From assembly GCA_005888465.1 (NCBI GenBank), contig VAYJ01000078.1, positions 1-12,507 on the forward strand: a DNA stretch of 12,507 nucleotides, given 5' to 3'. Numbering within the stretch: the first letter of the stretch is position 1; each line of letters begins with the position of its first letter. This document shows, in pieces, positions 1-7,106 of this stretch. The DNA is from Actinomycetota bacterium (GTDB lineage: Bacteria; Actinomycetota; UBA4738). The notes beneath the pieces are model-generated. The model made no database searches. It was not told the DNA's origin and was given only the letters and a program-made list of their open reading frames with translations. The translations under genes and the position numbers were made by a program.

Positions 1-68
1 AAGAAGCTCGGGTCGGCGCCGAGCGGGTACGACGCGCTCGCGAACCCGGAAAAGGGATCCCTCGTCAC
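1..68 (-). CDS. prcB: Proteasome 20S beta subunit PrcB, N-terminal fragment (cut by window edge)
   Basis: Only the first 22 codons are present, reading MTRDPFSGFA and then SASYPLGADPSF. The start is a GTG sharing GTGA with the pup stop codon, so the two genes overlap by 4 bases and are probably translationally coupled. AGAAGGG within the end of pup serves as ribosome-binding site. The fragment resembles the propeptide region of PrcB, which in this family precedes the processed catalytic Thr, but no catalytic residue lies inside the window. Identity therefore rests mainly on position: mpa-dop-pup-prcB is the standard actinobacterial order. In the cell PrcB would form the proteolytic inner rings of the 20S core that degrades pupylated substrates. 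A different downstream gene cannot be excluded from 22 residues. Confidence 0.75.
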   Translation of the reverse strand, partial: MTRDPFSGFASASYPLGADPSF

Positions 69-265
69 TCGCCGCCCTTCTGGACGTAGGACTTCACGAA
101 CTCCTCGGCGTTCTCCTCGAGGACCGAGTCGATCTCATCGAGGATCTCGTCCATCTCCTCCTTGAGCTTCTCGCCCTTCTGGGTCGCGCTGGTCTGGCCG
201 GCGTCGCCACCGTCGTCGCCGTCGCCACCGCCCTTGCGCTGGGATCGCTTCTGCTCCTGGGTCAC
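65..265 (-). CDS. pup: Prokaryotic ubiquitin-like protein Pup, C-terminal GGE form
   Basis: This 66-residue, acidic, low-complexity protein starts at GTG with AGGGG about 7 bases upstream. The N-terminal half is Gly/Asp-rich and probably disordered. The segment from about residue 31 (GEKLKEEMDEILDEIDSVLEE) forms the helix that pairs with the Mpa coiled coil. The C-terminus is KGGE. In this family the C-terminal Glu side chain is joined to substrate lysines by PafA. Mycobacterial Pup is encoded with a terminal Gln that Dop must deamidate; here Glu is already encoded, so Dop is probably needed only for depupylation and Pup recycling. The gene lies 35 bases after dop and overlaps prcB by 4 bases. 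Identification is very secure. Confidence 0.97.
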   Translation of the reverse strand: MTQEQKRSQRKGGGDGDDGGDAGQTSATQKGEKLKEEMDEILDEIDSVLEENAEEFVKSYVQKGGE

Positions 266-300
266 CTTCGCACCCCTTCGTGTCGCGGACGGCGCCTATT

Positions 301-1764
301 CTATGAGCCGCCCTGCAGCCCGCTGATGAGGTCGGCCGCGGTCTCCGAGACGTCGAGCAGCGCCTCGACGTGTTCCCTGGTGCCGCGCAGAGGCTCACGC
401 GTCGGGACGCGCTGGAGCGAGTCGGCGCCGGTGTCGAAGATGACCGAATCCCAAGACGCCGCCGCGATCGAGCCCGGGTACCGGCCGATGCAGCGCCCAC
501 GGAAATAGGCGCGGGTGTCCTCGGGGGGGTCCTCGATCGCCTGCTCGATCTCCGCCTCGGTCACGATTCGCTCGACCCGGCCGCTCTCGGCCAGGCGGTG
601 GTAGAGGCCGCGGGACCGCCGGACGTCGTGGTACTGCAGGTCAATCGCGGCGAGCTTCGCGCTCGACCAGTCCAGGCCGTCGCGCTCCAGGTAGGCCTGC
701 AGCAGGCGGTACTTGGCTGCCCAGTCCAGCTCCCGATGCATGGAGAACGGATCCTCCTCGATCCCGGAGAGCACCGACTCCCACCACTGCAGGACCTCGG
801 CGTGCTCGGGCGTGGGCTCCGACTCCTTCACGTACTTCTTCGCGTGGTCCAGGTACTCCCACTGCAGCTCGAGCGGCCGCACGCGCCGGCCGTCGCGCAG
901 GCGGACGGTCTGGCGGCAAGACGGGTCCCAGGAGATCTCGTGCAGCGCCTGGACGGGATGCTCGAGCGACAGGTCCGGCAGCAGGTCGTCCTCGATCAGC
1001 TTCAGGACGAGCGCGGTCGTTCCCACCTTCAGGAACGTGGCCACCTCGCACAGGTTCGCGTCCCCGACGATCACGTGCAGGCGGCGGTACTTGTCGGGGT
1101 CGGCGTGCGGCTCATCGCGCGTGTTGATGATGGGGCGCTTCAGCGTGGTCTCGAGGCCGACCTCGGCCTCGAAGAAGTCCCCGCGCCCCCCCTCGCGCGA
1201 GCCCTCGGCGCCCACCTTGCCCGCGCCGGTGAAGATCTGCCGCGTGACGAAGAACGGCGTCAGGTCCCGAACGATCCTGGGGAACGGAGTCGCGCGGTCG
1301 ACCAGGTAGTTCTCGTGGCAGCCGTACGAGTTGCCCTTGCCGTCGGTGTTGTTCTTGTAGATCGCCAGGCGCTGGCCGGGCGGCAGGATCCGCTCGACCG
1401 ACTCCAGCGACCTCTCCAGGATCCGCTCGCCGGCCTTGTCGTGGGCCACCAGGCCGCGCGGCGTCAGGCACTCCGGCGTCGAATACTCGGGGTGCGCGTG
1501 GTCCACGTAGTACCGCGCGCCGTTGGGCAGGATCACGTTCGCGAGCCCCAGGTCCTCCTCGACCGGCTGGCGCTCCTGGACCGGCTCGAAGCCGCGCGCG
1601 TCCCGGAGGGGCGACTCCTGCTCGTAGTCCCACCGGATACGCCGGAGCGTCCCGGCGTAGGAGTTGATGAGGAGCGAGGAGGCCAGGACCGGGTTGAAAT
1701 CCGTCACGGCGAGCCCGGAGATGCCGTACTCCGTCTCGATCCCCATGACCTTGGCGATCGCCAT
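301..1764 (-). CDS. dop: Pup deamidase/depupylase Dop
   Basis: This 487-residue protein belongs to the carboxylate-amine ligase-like Dop/PafA family. Residues 6-14 (VMGIETEYG) hold the nucleotide/Mg-binding glutamates. D88 in YVDHAHPEYS corresponds to the family's catalytic aspartate. KNNTDGKGNSYG (137-148), RPIINTRDEPHAD (210-222) and the C-terminal AYFRGRC and SWDSVIFD blocks are also family hallmarks. The insertion after INSYAG matches Dop rather than PafA, although it looks about two residues shorter than I recall in Streptomyces Dop. The ATG start at 1764 gives an N-terminus that aligns with known Dop proteins; no good Shine-Dalgarno is visible, but mpa stops only 10 bases upstream, so coupling is likely. 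Because Pup ends in Glu, the main role should be hydrolysis of Pup-substrate isopeptide bonds. Confidence 0.96.
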   Translation of the reverse strand: MAIAKVMGIETEYGISGLAVTDFNPVLASSLLINSYAGTLRRIRWDYEQESPLRDARGFEPVQERQPVEEDLGLANVILPNGARYYVDHAHPEYSTPECLTPRGLVAHDKAGERILERSLESVERILPPGQRLAIYKNNTDGKGNSYGCHENYLVDRATPFPRIVRDLTPFFVTRQIFTGAGKVGAEGSREGGRGDFFEAEVGLETTLKRPIINTRDEPHADPDKYRRLHVIVGDANLCEVATFLKVGTTALVLKLIEDDLLPDLSLEHPVQALHEISWDPSCRQTVRLRDGRRVRPLELQWEYLDHAKKYVKESEPTPEHAEVLQWWESVLSGIEEDPFSMHRELDWAAKYRLLQAYLERDGLDWSSAKLAAIDLQYHDVRRSRGLYHRLAESGRVERIVTEAEIEQAIEDPPEDTRAYFRGRCIGRYPGSIAAASWDSVIFDTGADSLQRVPTREPLRGTREHVEALLDVSETAADLISGLQGGS

Positions 1765-1774
1765 GGGAGGAAGG

Positions 1775-3538
1775 CTACAGGTACTGACCAGCGTTGACGC
1801 GTTCGACCTGCCGGCCCTCGCCGCGCGCGTCGGCCATCAGGGTCCGGACGTAGACGATCCGCTCGCCCTTCTTGCCCGAGATGCGCGCCCAGTCGTCGGG
1901 GTTCGTCGTGTTCGGCAGGTCCTCGTTCTCCTTGAACTCGTCGCGGATGGCGCCCAGCAGGTCCTCCTGCGTGATCCCCTTCTCGCCCTGCGACAGGAAC
2001 CGCTTGATCGCCGACTTCTTCGCCCGCGCCACGATGTTCTCGATCATGGCGCCCGAGTTGAAGTCCTTGAAGTAGAGGACCTCCTTGTCGCCCGACTGGT
2101 AGGTCACCTCGAGGAACCGGTTCTCATCGCTCGTCGCGTACATGCGCTCGATGGTCGCGTCGATCATCTTGCGGATCGCCCGCTCCCGCGCCTCGCCGTC
2201 CTCGCCCCTGACCTCGTGCGCGTGGATCGGCACGTCCGCCGTCAGGTATTTCGCGATGATCTCGCGGGCGGCATCCGCGTCCGGGCGCTCGATCTTGATC
2301 TTCACGTCCAGGCGGCCGGGACGAAGGATCGCCGGGTCGATCATGTCCTCGCGGTTCGACGCGCCGATCACGATCACGTTCTTCAGTCCTTCGACGCCGT
2401 CGATCTCCGAGAGGAGCTGCGGGACGATCGTGTTCTCCACGTCGCTCGAGATCCCCGAGCCGCGGGTGCGGAAGAGCGAGTCCATCTCGTCGAAGAACAC
2501 GATCACGGGGAAGCCCTCGGCCGACTTCTCCTTCGCGCGCTGGAAGATCAGGCGGATCTGGCGCTCCGTCTCGCCCACGTACTTGTTGAGGAGCTCTGGG
2601 CCTTTGATGTTCAGGAAGTACGAATGCGCGCCGGCCATGCCGGTCTTCTCCGCGACCTGCTGCGCGAGCGAGTGCGCGACCGCCTTTGCGATGAGCGTCT
2701 TGCCGCACCCCGGTGGCCCGTAGAGCAAGACGCCTTTCGGCGGCTTGAGGCGGTGCTCCTCGAACAGCTCGGCATACAGGAACGGCAGCTCGACGGCGTC
2801 GCGGATGTCCTCGATCTGCGTGCCGAGCCCGCCGATGTCCTCGTAGCTCACGTCCGGGATCTCTTCGAGGATGACCTCCTCGACCTCCTCCTTCGGCAGG
2901 ATCTCCAGCGCGTAGCCGGAGCGCGCGTCGAACAGCACGGGGTCGCCGACGTGCACGTTCCCGCGGATGGAGGCCGCCAGGACCGCGACGGCCTGCTCGT
3001 CCCCGCGACCGACGAGGATCGCGCGGTCCTCGCCCAGGAGCTGCTTCACCGATGTGACCTCGCCCTGCTCGTCCTGGTCGAGCACCTCGACCACGTTCAG
3101 GGCCTCGTTCAGGATGACCTCGACGCCGCGACGGAGGCTCGCGTGGTCGACCTCGGGGTCCACGTTCACGCGCATCTTGCGCCCGGCCGTGAAGACGTCG
3201 ACCGAGCGGTCCTCGTTCTCGCGCAAATACACGCCGAAGGTCGCCGGCGGCCGCGTGAGCTTCTCGACCTCTTCCTTCAGGCTCTCGATCTTCTCGCGCT
3301 CGGCCTGGAGCACCGAGACGAGCTTCTCGTTCTGGGCGGCGGCCTTCGCGAGGTCGGAGCGCGTCTGCAGGATCTGCTCCTCGAGCACCTTCACCTGCCG
3401 GGGGGAGTTCGTCAGCCGCCGTCGAAGGAGCGCCGTCTCGTCCTCGAGGAACTTGATCTGCGTCTGGAGCTGGTGAAGCTCCTTCTCGTAGCGCTCCTGC
3501 AGCTCCCGACGGTCCGGCTCTCCGATCTGCTGCGGCAT
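1775..3538 (-). CDS. mpa: Proteasome-associated AAA+ ATPase Mpa/ARC
   Basis: This 587-residue hexameric unfoldase recruits pupylated proteins and feeds them to the 20S core. From N to C it has a coiled coil (about 10-95) that binds Pup, tandem OB-type domains (about 97-215), and an AAA+ domain with Walker A GPPGCGKT (274-281), pore-loop KYVG (319-322), Walker B VIVFFDE (345-351), sensor-1 region GASNRED (392-398) and RPGRLD arginine-finger block (406-411). It ends in GQYL, the tail whose penultimate Tyr docks into 20S alpha-ring pockets, so a proteasome partner is expected. The start chosen is the ATG before PQQIGEPD, because GGGAAGGGAG lies 9 bases upstream; a longer form from 3613 would add 25 unlike-family residues. 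It is 99 bases downstream of trmI. Confidence 0.97.
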   Translation of the reverse strand: MPQQIGEPDRRELQERYEKELHQLQTQIKFLEDETALLRRRLTNSPRQVKVLEEQILQTRSDLAKAAAQNEKLVSVLQAEREKIESLKEEVEKLTRPPATFGVYLRENEDRSVDVFTAGRKMRVNVDPEVDHASLRRGVEVILNEALNVVEVLDQDEQGEVTSVKQLLGEDRAILVGRGDEQAVAVLAASIRGNVHVGDPVLFDARSGYALEILPKEEVEEVILEEIPDVSYEDIGGLGTQIEDIRDAVELPFLYAELFEEHRLKPPKGVLLYGPPGCGKTLIAKAVAHSLAQQVAEKTGMAGAHSYFLNIKGPELLNKYVGETERQIRLIFQRAKEKSAEGFPVIVFFDEMDSLFRTRGSGISSDVENTIVPQLLSEIDGVEGLKNVIVIGASNREDMIDPAILRPGRLDVKIKIERPDADAAREIIAKYLTADVPIHAHEVRGEDGEARERAIRKMIDATIERMYATSDENRFLEVTYQSGDKEVLYFKDFNSGAMIENIVARAKKSAIKRFLSQGEKGITQEDLLGAIRDEFKENEDLPNTTNPDDWARISGKKGERIVYVRTLMADARGEGRQVERVNAGQYL

Positions 3539-3637
3539 GGGTTTCGAGCTCCCTTCCCGTTGGGGCCGAGCCTCCACTCTAGGGCCCGGCTCCTGATACG
3601 ACCATACGGGCATTCTCGACCCGGGGGATGGCCGACC

Positions 3638-4456
3638 TTAGCCGTTCGCCGGGTCGGACTCCCCCCGGTCCCCGGCGGCGAGGCCCTTTCGCCCTAGGGT
3701 CAGGAAGCCCGTGTGCGCGACCATGCGGTGGTCGGGCCGCACGCTCTGCACCGTGACGTGCCACGACCGGACCAGGACCTCGAGGGTCTGCACCTCCGCG
3801 AACCCGCCCCGCTCCATCGCCAGGACCGACTGTTGCACCTGGTTTGTCGTCGGCAGGTACGTGCACACGATCCCGCCCGGCTCGAGCGCGTCGCGCACCT
3901 CCGCGAGCACCCCCCACGGCTCCGGGAGGTCGAGCACGGCGCGATCGAAACGCTCAGCGGACCCCATCACCTCGCGCACGTCGCCCTGCCGAAGCGTCAC
4001 CCACGCGGGCACCGCACCGAAGAACGCCTCCACGTTCGCGCGGGCGGTCGCGTGGAAGTCCTCGCGCGCCTCCCACGACGCCACGCGGCCCGTCGGGCCC
4101 GTCGCGCGCGCGAGCGCGATCGTGAGCGCGGCCGATCCCGTGCCCGCCTCGAGCACCCGCGAGCCCGGCGCGATGTCGGCGAACACGAGGATCGCGCCGA
4201 GGTCCTTCGGGTAGATGACCTGCGCGCCGCGCGGCATCTTGAGGACCACGTCGGCCATCGTCGGACGGTAGGCGGCCAGGCGCGCGCCCGTGTGCGTGTG
4301 CAGCACTACGCCTTCGTCGCTTCCCAAGATCGCGTCGTGCTCGAGCGCGCCGCCGTGGAAATGGAAGGTCGCGCCGGTCTGCAGGCGGATCAGGAAGCGG
4401 CGGCCCCGACCGTCCAACAGCAGGACACGCTCTCCCGGCTCGAACGGCGCGCTCAC
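3638..4456 (-). CDS. trmI: tRNA (adenine-58-N1)-methyltransferase TrmI
   Basis: This 272-residue SAM-dependent enzyme methylates A58 in the T-loop of tRNAs and in the family acts as a homotetramer. The N-terminal small beta domain contains TGATFHFHGGALEHDAILG (27-45), typical of the family. SAM-binding motif I is VLEAGTGSAALT (101-112), with SAA where most members have SGA. Motif IV is DLPEPW (176-181). The start is GTG at 4456, giving SAPFEPGERVLLLDG, the expected N-terminus; no convincing Shine-Dalgarno is seen, but the phosphatase-like gene ends 23 bases upstream. In mycobacteria the homologue also sits upstream of mpa, so the neighbourhood is conserved. The function is secure; the exact start is less so. 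Confidence 0.93.
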   Translation of the reverse strand: MSAPFEPGERVLLLDGRGRRFLIRLQTGATFHFHGGALEHDAILGSDEGVVLHTHTGARLAAYRPTMADVVLKMPRGAQVIYPKDLGAILVFADIAPGSRVLEAGTGSAALTIALARATGPTGRVASWEAREDFHATARANVEAFFGAVPAWVTLRQGDVREVMGSAERFDRAVLDLPEPWGVLAEVRDALEPGGIVCTYLPTTNQVQQSVLAMERGGFAEVQTLEVLVRSWHVTVQSVRPDHRMVAHTGFLTLGRKGLAAGDRGESDPANG

Positions 4457-4479
4457 GGCCCGAAGGCTATCGCACGCGA

Positions 4480-5073
4480 TCAGCAGGACCGGGCTGCCCA
4501 CTCGGGCAGGTCGACGATCTCTACAGGGCCGGGGCGTAGGCGCACCGTCCCGAGGTGCGGCAGGTTCGTCGCGTGGTAGGTGGCGAGGCTGCGGCCGCTC
4601 CCCAACAGGTAGGCGGCGACGAGCGGCGCCTCGTGCGTCACGCCGAGGACCTGGCCCTCCGGGAATGCGCGCTCGGCGTCCGCGGCCCAAGCCAGCACGC
4701 GCGCACCGGCGGCCTCCAGCGGGTCCTGGGGCCACGCCGACGCCGGGTCCGACGCGTAGCCCTCCAGCAGCTCGGGGTCGCGCTCGCGGATCCTCGTCCA
4801 GGGCAGGCCTTCCCAGTGGCTCCAGAACGACCACTCGAGCAGCCGCTCGTCGAACACGACGTCCAGCCCGTGCGGCTCGGCCAGGATGCGCGCCGTCTCG
4901 ACAGCCCGCTCGAGCGGGCTCGCCTGGATCGAGGCCACCCCGACGGGCGACAGGTCCCGCGAGAGCTGCTGCGCCTCGGCCCGTCCGGACTCGGACAAGT
5001 GGAATCCCGGGAGCCGTGCGTAGACCACGCCCTCGGGGTTCCACACCGCGGCGTGGCGAACCCCGACGACCAT
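4480..5073 (-). CDS. Histidine phosphatase superfamily protein (phosphoglycerate mutase-like)
   Basis: This 197-residue protein has the order of active-site residues expected for the histidine phosphatase superfamily. These are R6-H7 near the N-terminus, R56 in ASPLERAVETA, E80 in ERLLEW and H147 in GVTHEAPL. The usual RHG triplet is RHA here and the following residues differ from the common RHGxT pattern, so substrate specificity, and perhaps activity, may differ from standard members. A phosphoglycerate mutase-like phosphatase of the MSMEG_4193 type is a common neighbour of trmI/mpa in actinobacteria; that link is from memory. The ATG start at 5073 is 4 bases after the zinc-ribbon gene stop, with only a weak ribosome-binding site, suggesting translational coupling. 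The substrate cannot be told from the sequence. Confidence 0.85.
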   Translation of the reverse strand: MVVGVRHAAVWNPEGVVYARLPGFHLSESGRAEAQQLSRDLSPVGVASIQASPLERAVETARILAEPHGLDVVFDERLLEWSFWSHWEGLPWTRIRERDPELLEGYASDPASAWPQDPLEAAGARVLAWAADAERAFPEGQVLGVTHEAPLVAAYLLGSGRSLATYHATNLPHLGTVRLRPGPVEIVDLPEWAARSC

Positions 5074-5077
5074 CGGC

Positions 5078-5494
5078 CTAGCGGTTCGTCACCGCCACGT
5101 TCACGGGCTCCATCGCCGCGTACGCCGCCCACGCGGCGCGCCACCCGTCGTCGGTCCTGGGGAAGCGCTGCAGCGGCCCGCCGGCGATGTTCCGGTCCCA
5201 GATCCCGAAGAAATCGGCGCCGTAGCCGAGGAGGTAGCGCGCGCCCGAGTGGCTGAACTGCTGCGCGCCCTCACCCACCCTCGCGGCCTGCGGGGCGGGG
5301 GCCGGAGCGGGAGCCGGCGTCGGCATCGGCGCAGGCGACGGGACCGGCGTCTGCTGCACGGGCGGGGACCACGCTTGCGTCGGCGCCGGCGCGCTCGCCA
5401 TGGTGGGCGGGGGCTTCGTCAGGTCACTCAAGCAGTAGCGACACTTGATCGCTTCGTCCTTGATCTCTTCCGCGCAGTACGGACATTTCTTCAT
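5078..5494 (-). CDS. Zinc-ribbon protein with C-terminal GIWD domain
   Basis: This 138-residue protein has three parts. Residues 1-25 are a treble-clef-like zinc ribbon with CPYC (C4, C7) and CRYC (C18, C21), as in UPF0547-type ribbons. Residues 28-72 are a Pro/Ala-rich flexible linker of repeated AP/TP units. Residues 79-131 form a compact domain with GARYLLGYGADFFGIWD, then GGPLQRFPRTDDGW and ending in MEP. The same domain occurs at the N-terminus of the membrane protein two genes upstream (5853-6596). I know of no assigned function for it. The ATG start is 10 bases after the Rieske gene stop, so the two are probably co-transcribed. No membrane segment or signal peptide is seen, so it should be cytoplasmic. 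Confidence 0.85.
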   Translation of the reverse strand: MKKCPYCAEEIKDEAIKCRYCLSDLTKPPPTMASAPAPTQAWSPPVQQTPVPSPAPMPTPAPAPAPAPQAARVGEGAQQFSHSGARYLLGYGADFFGIWDRNIAGGPLQRFPRTDDGWRAAWAAYAAMEPVNVAVTNR

Positions 5495-5504
5495 GCCGCA
5501 GAGC

Positions 5505-5849
5505 CTACCCGACCGCCTCGGCGACCGTCCTGGGACGCACCTCGATCATCCCGTCGGTCTCCCGCACGTCGAAGACCGGCTGCGGCGCTGTCGCCGGTCC
5601 ACGGACCACCCGCCCGTCGGCGAGCCAGAAGATGCTCCCGTGGATGGGGCAGGTTACGGTCGGCTGTCCCCCACCCGTCGCGCGACCCTTGTGCAGCGGC
5701 CCGGCTTGGTGCGTGCAACGATCGTCGAGAGCGAACAGGCGCTCACCCGTTCGATAGAGGAACAGCACCATCCCCCCGGCCTCGACCCGAAACGGCTTGC
5801 CGTCCGGCACCTCGTCGGCCCGGGCGACGGTCGTCCACGCTTCGCCCAT
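5505..5849 (-). CDS. Rieske-type [2Fe-2S] ferredoxin
   Basis: This 114-residue stand-alone Rieske domain has both cluster-binding boxes: CTHQAGPLHKG with C45 and H47, and CPIHGSIF with C67 and H70. The fold matches the ferredoxin component of ring-hydroxylating dioxygenases and the NirD-like family. No oxygenase or reductase gene is adjacent, so the electron donor and acceptor are unknown. The predicted N-terminus, MGEAWTTVARADEVPDGKPF, is standard for the family, which supports the ATG at 5849. The upstream membrane-protein gene ends only 3 bases before this start and the zinc-ribbon gene begins 10 bases after its TAG, so the three form a tight cluster. It has no signal peptide and is probably cytoplasmic. 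Confidence 0.92.
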   Translation of the reverse strand: MGEAWTTVARADEVPDGKPFRVEAGGMVLFLYRTGERLFALDDRCTHQAGPLHKGRATGGGQPTVTCPIHGSIFWLADGRVVRGPATAPQPVFDVRETDGMIEVRPRTVAEAVG

Positions 5850-5852
5850 GCC

Positions 5853-6596
5853 TCAGGTCGCCGCGGCGAACGTCCCCGTCACGCTGATCGTCTTGTCCAG
5901 CGCGTCGGTCTTCAGATCCGTGCAGGTGAAGGTGCCGGAGAAACCGGTGTCGCCGAGCGACGTCACATTGATCGTGCACTCGCCGTGCCGCCCGTGGAAC
6001 AGGTAGGTCGTCGTCCCCTCGACGACCTGCAGCGTGAGGGAGTCGCCGGCCGTTACGATCGCCGGGTTCACGCCCTCCTTCACCCCGTCCATGTGGAAGG
6101 TGAGCTGCTGACCGGTCGTGTCCTCCCATGTGGCCTCGGCAACCGGGATGAGGGTGTCCAGGCCGACGATCGAGACGCTCTTCTTCGGCAGGTCGATGGT
6201 GAGCGCGACGTCACCGGTCGTGACGACGTGCGCCGTGTTCGCTCCACCGCCGCCCCCGCCGCCCGAGCCCGCCTTATTCCCCTTGCCGGAACGAGCCACG
6301 ACGATCGCCACGATCGCGACCACGAGGACCACGCCCACAATGATCCAGCGGCGTGCGTTCGAGTGGCGTTCCGGCGCGGCGTCGGCCGCGGCGGTCCCGG
6401 GGACGTAGGGAGAAGTGCCCGGCTCGAGCTCGACGAACCGGCGCCACCCGACCTGCTTGCCTTCGACCGTCGCGGGAAAGCGCTCCATCGGGGGACCGGA
6501 CGCGTGCGCGTCCCAGATCCCGTAGAAGTTGGGGCCGAAGCCGAACGCGTACCGCGCCCCGGTCTGCACCACCCCGAGCCGACCGTCAGGATCCAT
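5853..6596 (-). CDS. Membrane-anchored protein: N-terminal GIWD domain, one TM helix, extracytoplasmic beta domain
   Basis: I do not recognise a named family for this 247-residue protein. Residues 8-59 contain GARYAFGFGPNFYGIWD and PMERFPATVEG, ending in LEP, and match the C-terminal domain of the zinc-ribbon protein at 5078-5494. Residues 84-101 form one strongly hydrophobic helix preceded by Arg residues, indicating a cytoplasmic N-terminus. A run of seven glycines (112-118) leads to an outer region of about 125 residues rich in beta-type sequence, with C207 and C225 as a likely disulfide. The outer part ends in ISVTGTFAA, reminiscent of actinobacterial lipoprotein or secreted beta-sandwich domains. 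The ATG start is supported by GGGGGAGGGAG about 6 bases upstream. A two-sided architecture suggests sensing or scaffolding, which is inference. Confidence 0.8.
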   Translation of the reverse strand: MDPDGRLGVVQTGARYAFGFGPNFYGIWDAHASGPPMERFPATVEGKQVGWRRFVELEPGTSPYVPGTAAADAAPERHSNARRWIIVGVVLVVAIVAIVVARSGKGNKAGSGGGGGGGANTAHVVTTGDVALTIDLPKKSVSIVGLDTLIPVAEATWEDTTGQQLTFHMDGVKEGVNPAIVTAGDSLTLQVVEGTTTYLFHGRHGECTINVTSLGDTGFSGTFTCTDLKTDALDKTISVTGTFAAAT

Positions 6597-6650
6597 CCGG
6601 ACTCCCTCCCCCGCAGGTTGGGCATATGAAACGGGCCCTGAGCAGGGATG

Positions 6651-7067
6651 TCAACCCGTGCGGATGGGCAGGAGCAGATCGATCTCGTTTCCCCGCCGAT
6701 AGAACTCGATGCCCGGCCTCGACTCGTCGACGGCAGCGTCCTTGATCAACTCCTCGAACGTGGGAGCGATCCGCAGATAGACCCCGGGCGGCTCCCCCCG
6801 CAGCGTCGTTCGCAGATAGGGGCCACCCGGCAGCACGCCCATCTCGAGCCCCAGGCGAATCGGGTCATCCCCTTCCACGGGCTCGACGCACACCCAGTAC
6901 TCGTTCGCCACCGCGTGGAACGCGCCGTAGAACCTCCGACCCTTGGGCGGAACGACCGACTCGAGCCGCTCCCAGCCGTCCTCGATGGCGGGGACCTGGT
7001 CCGCGACTCGGAGGAACATAACGCGAACCTCGTCACGGTCGACGACCGATGCCTTCATGCCCTCCAT
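6651..7067 (-). CDS. GyrI-like small-molecule-binding domain protein
   Basis: This protein of about 138 residues matches the GyrI-like/AraC effector-binding fold. Diagnostic stretches are GRRFYGAFH, YWVCVEPVEGDDP, LGLEMGVLPGGPY, LRGEPPGVYLRI and the closing RPGIEFYRRGNEIDLLLP. Such stand-alone domains bind small hydrophobic or cationic ligands and some have hydrolase activity; the ligand here is unknown and there is no DNA-binding domain. Two starts are possible. ATG 7067 (MEGMKA) lies 9 bases after a TACGAT box and could be leaderless. ATG 7058 has GGAGGGC only 2 bases before it. I list the longer form. The gene is divergent from the helical protein gene at 7107, with only 39 bases between, so promoters must overlap. 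Confidence 0.85.
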   Translation of the reverse strand: MEGMKASVVDRDEVRVMFLRVADQVPAIEDGWERLESVVPPKGRRFYGAFHAVANEYWVCVEPVEGDDPIRLGLEMGVLPGGPYLRTTLRGEPPGVYLRIAPTFEELIKDAAVDESRPGIEFYRRGNEIDLLLPIRTG

Positions 7068-7082
7068 CGAGGCAGAATCGTA
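7068..7082 (-). promoter_or_regulatory. Candidate -10 box TACGAT for the GyrI-like gene
   Basis: The minus strand carries TACGAT (7082-7077), which fits the actinobacterial TANNNT -10 pattern, 9 bases before ATG 7067. A purine at 7068 or 7067 would be a suitable transcription start, giving a leaderless or nearly leaderless mRNA. No -35 match is evident. Confidence 0.35.
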
Positions 7083-7106
7083 GTCCGGACGAGATGGGAG
7101 GGTCAG

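Noticed and set aside
370..1797. A 475-codon open frame on the plus strand opposite dop
   Set aside because: It is the antisense of a certain gene. High GC removes stops from the complementary frame, and the product is an Arg/Leu/Val/Asp-rich string with no domain.
3601..3629. TATGGT on the minus strand (3606-3601) as a promoter for mpa
   Set aside because: The hexamer fits TANNNT, but the -35 position reads ATCCCC and nothing else supports it; the 99-base gap alone does not prove a promoter.
1664..3697. A 677-codon open frame on the plus strand opposite mpa
   Set aside because: It mirrors the mpa codons; the product is repetitive Leu/Asp/Val/Arg sequence with no motif and no ribosome-binding site.
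3638..5044. A long form of TrmI starting at 5044
   Set aside because: The extra 196 residues are out-of-frame translation of the phosphatase-like gene; the conserved TrmI N-terminus begins at GTG 4456.
5291..5410. GC-rich repetitive stretch that could look like a tandem repeat array
   Set aside because: It simply encodes the Pro/Ala linker of the zinc-ribbon protein; the repeat units are irregular codons, not a DNA repeat or CRISPR array.
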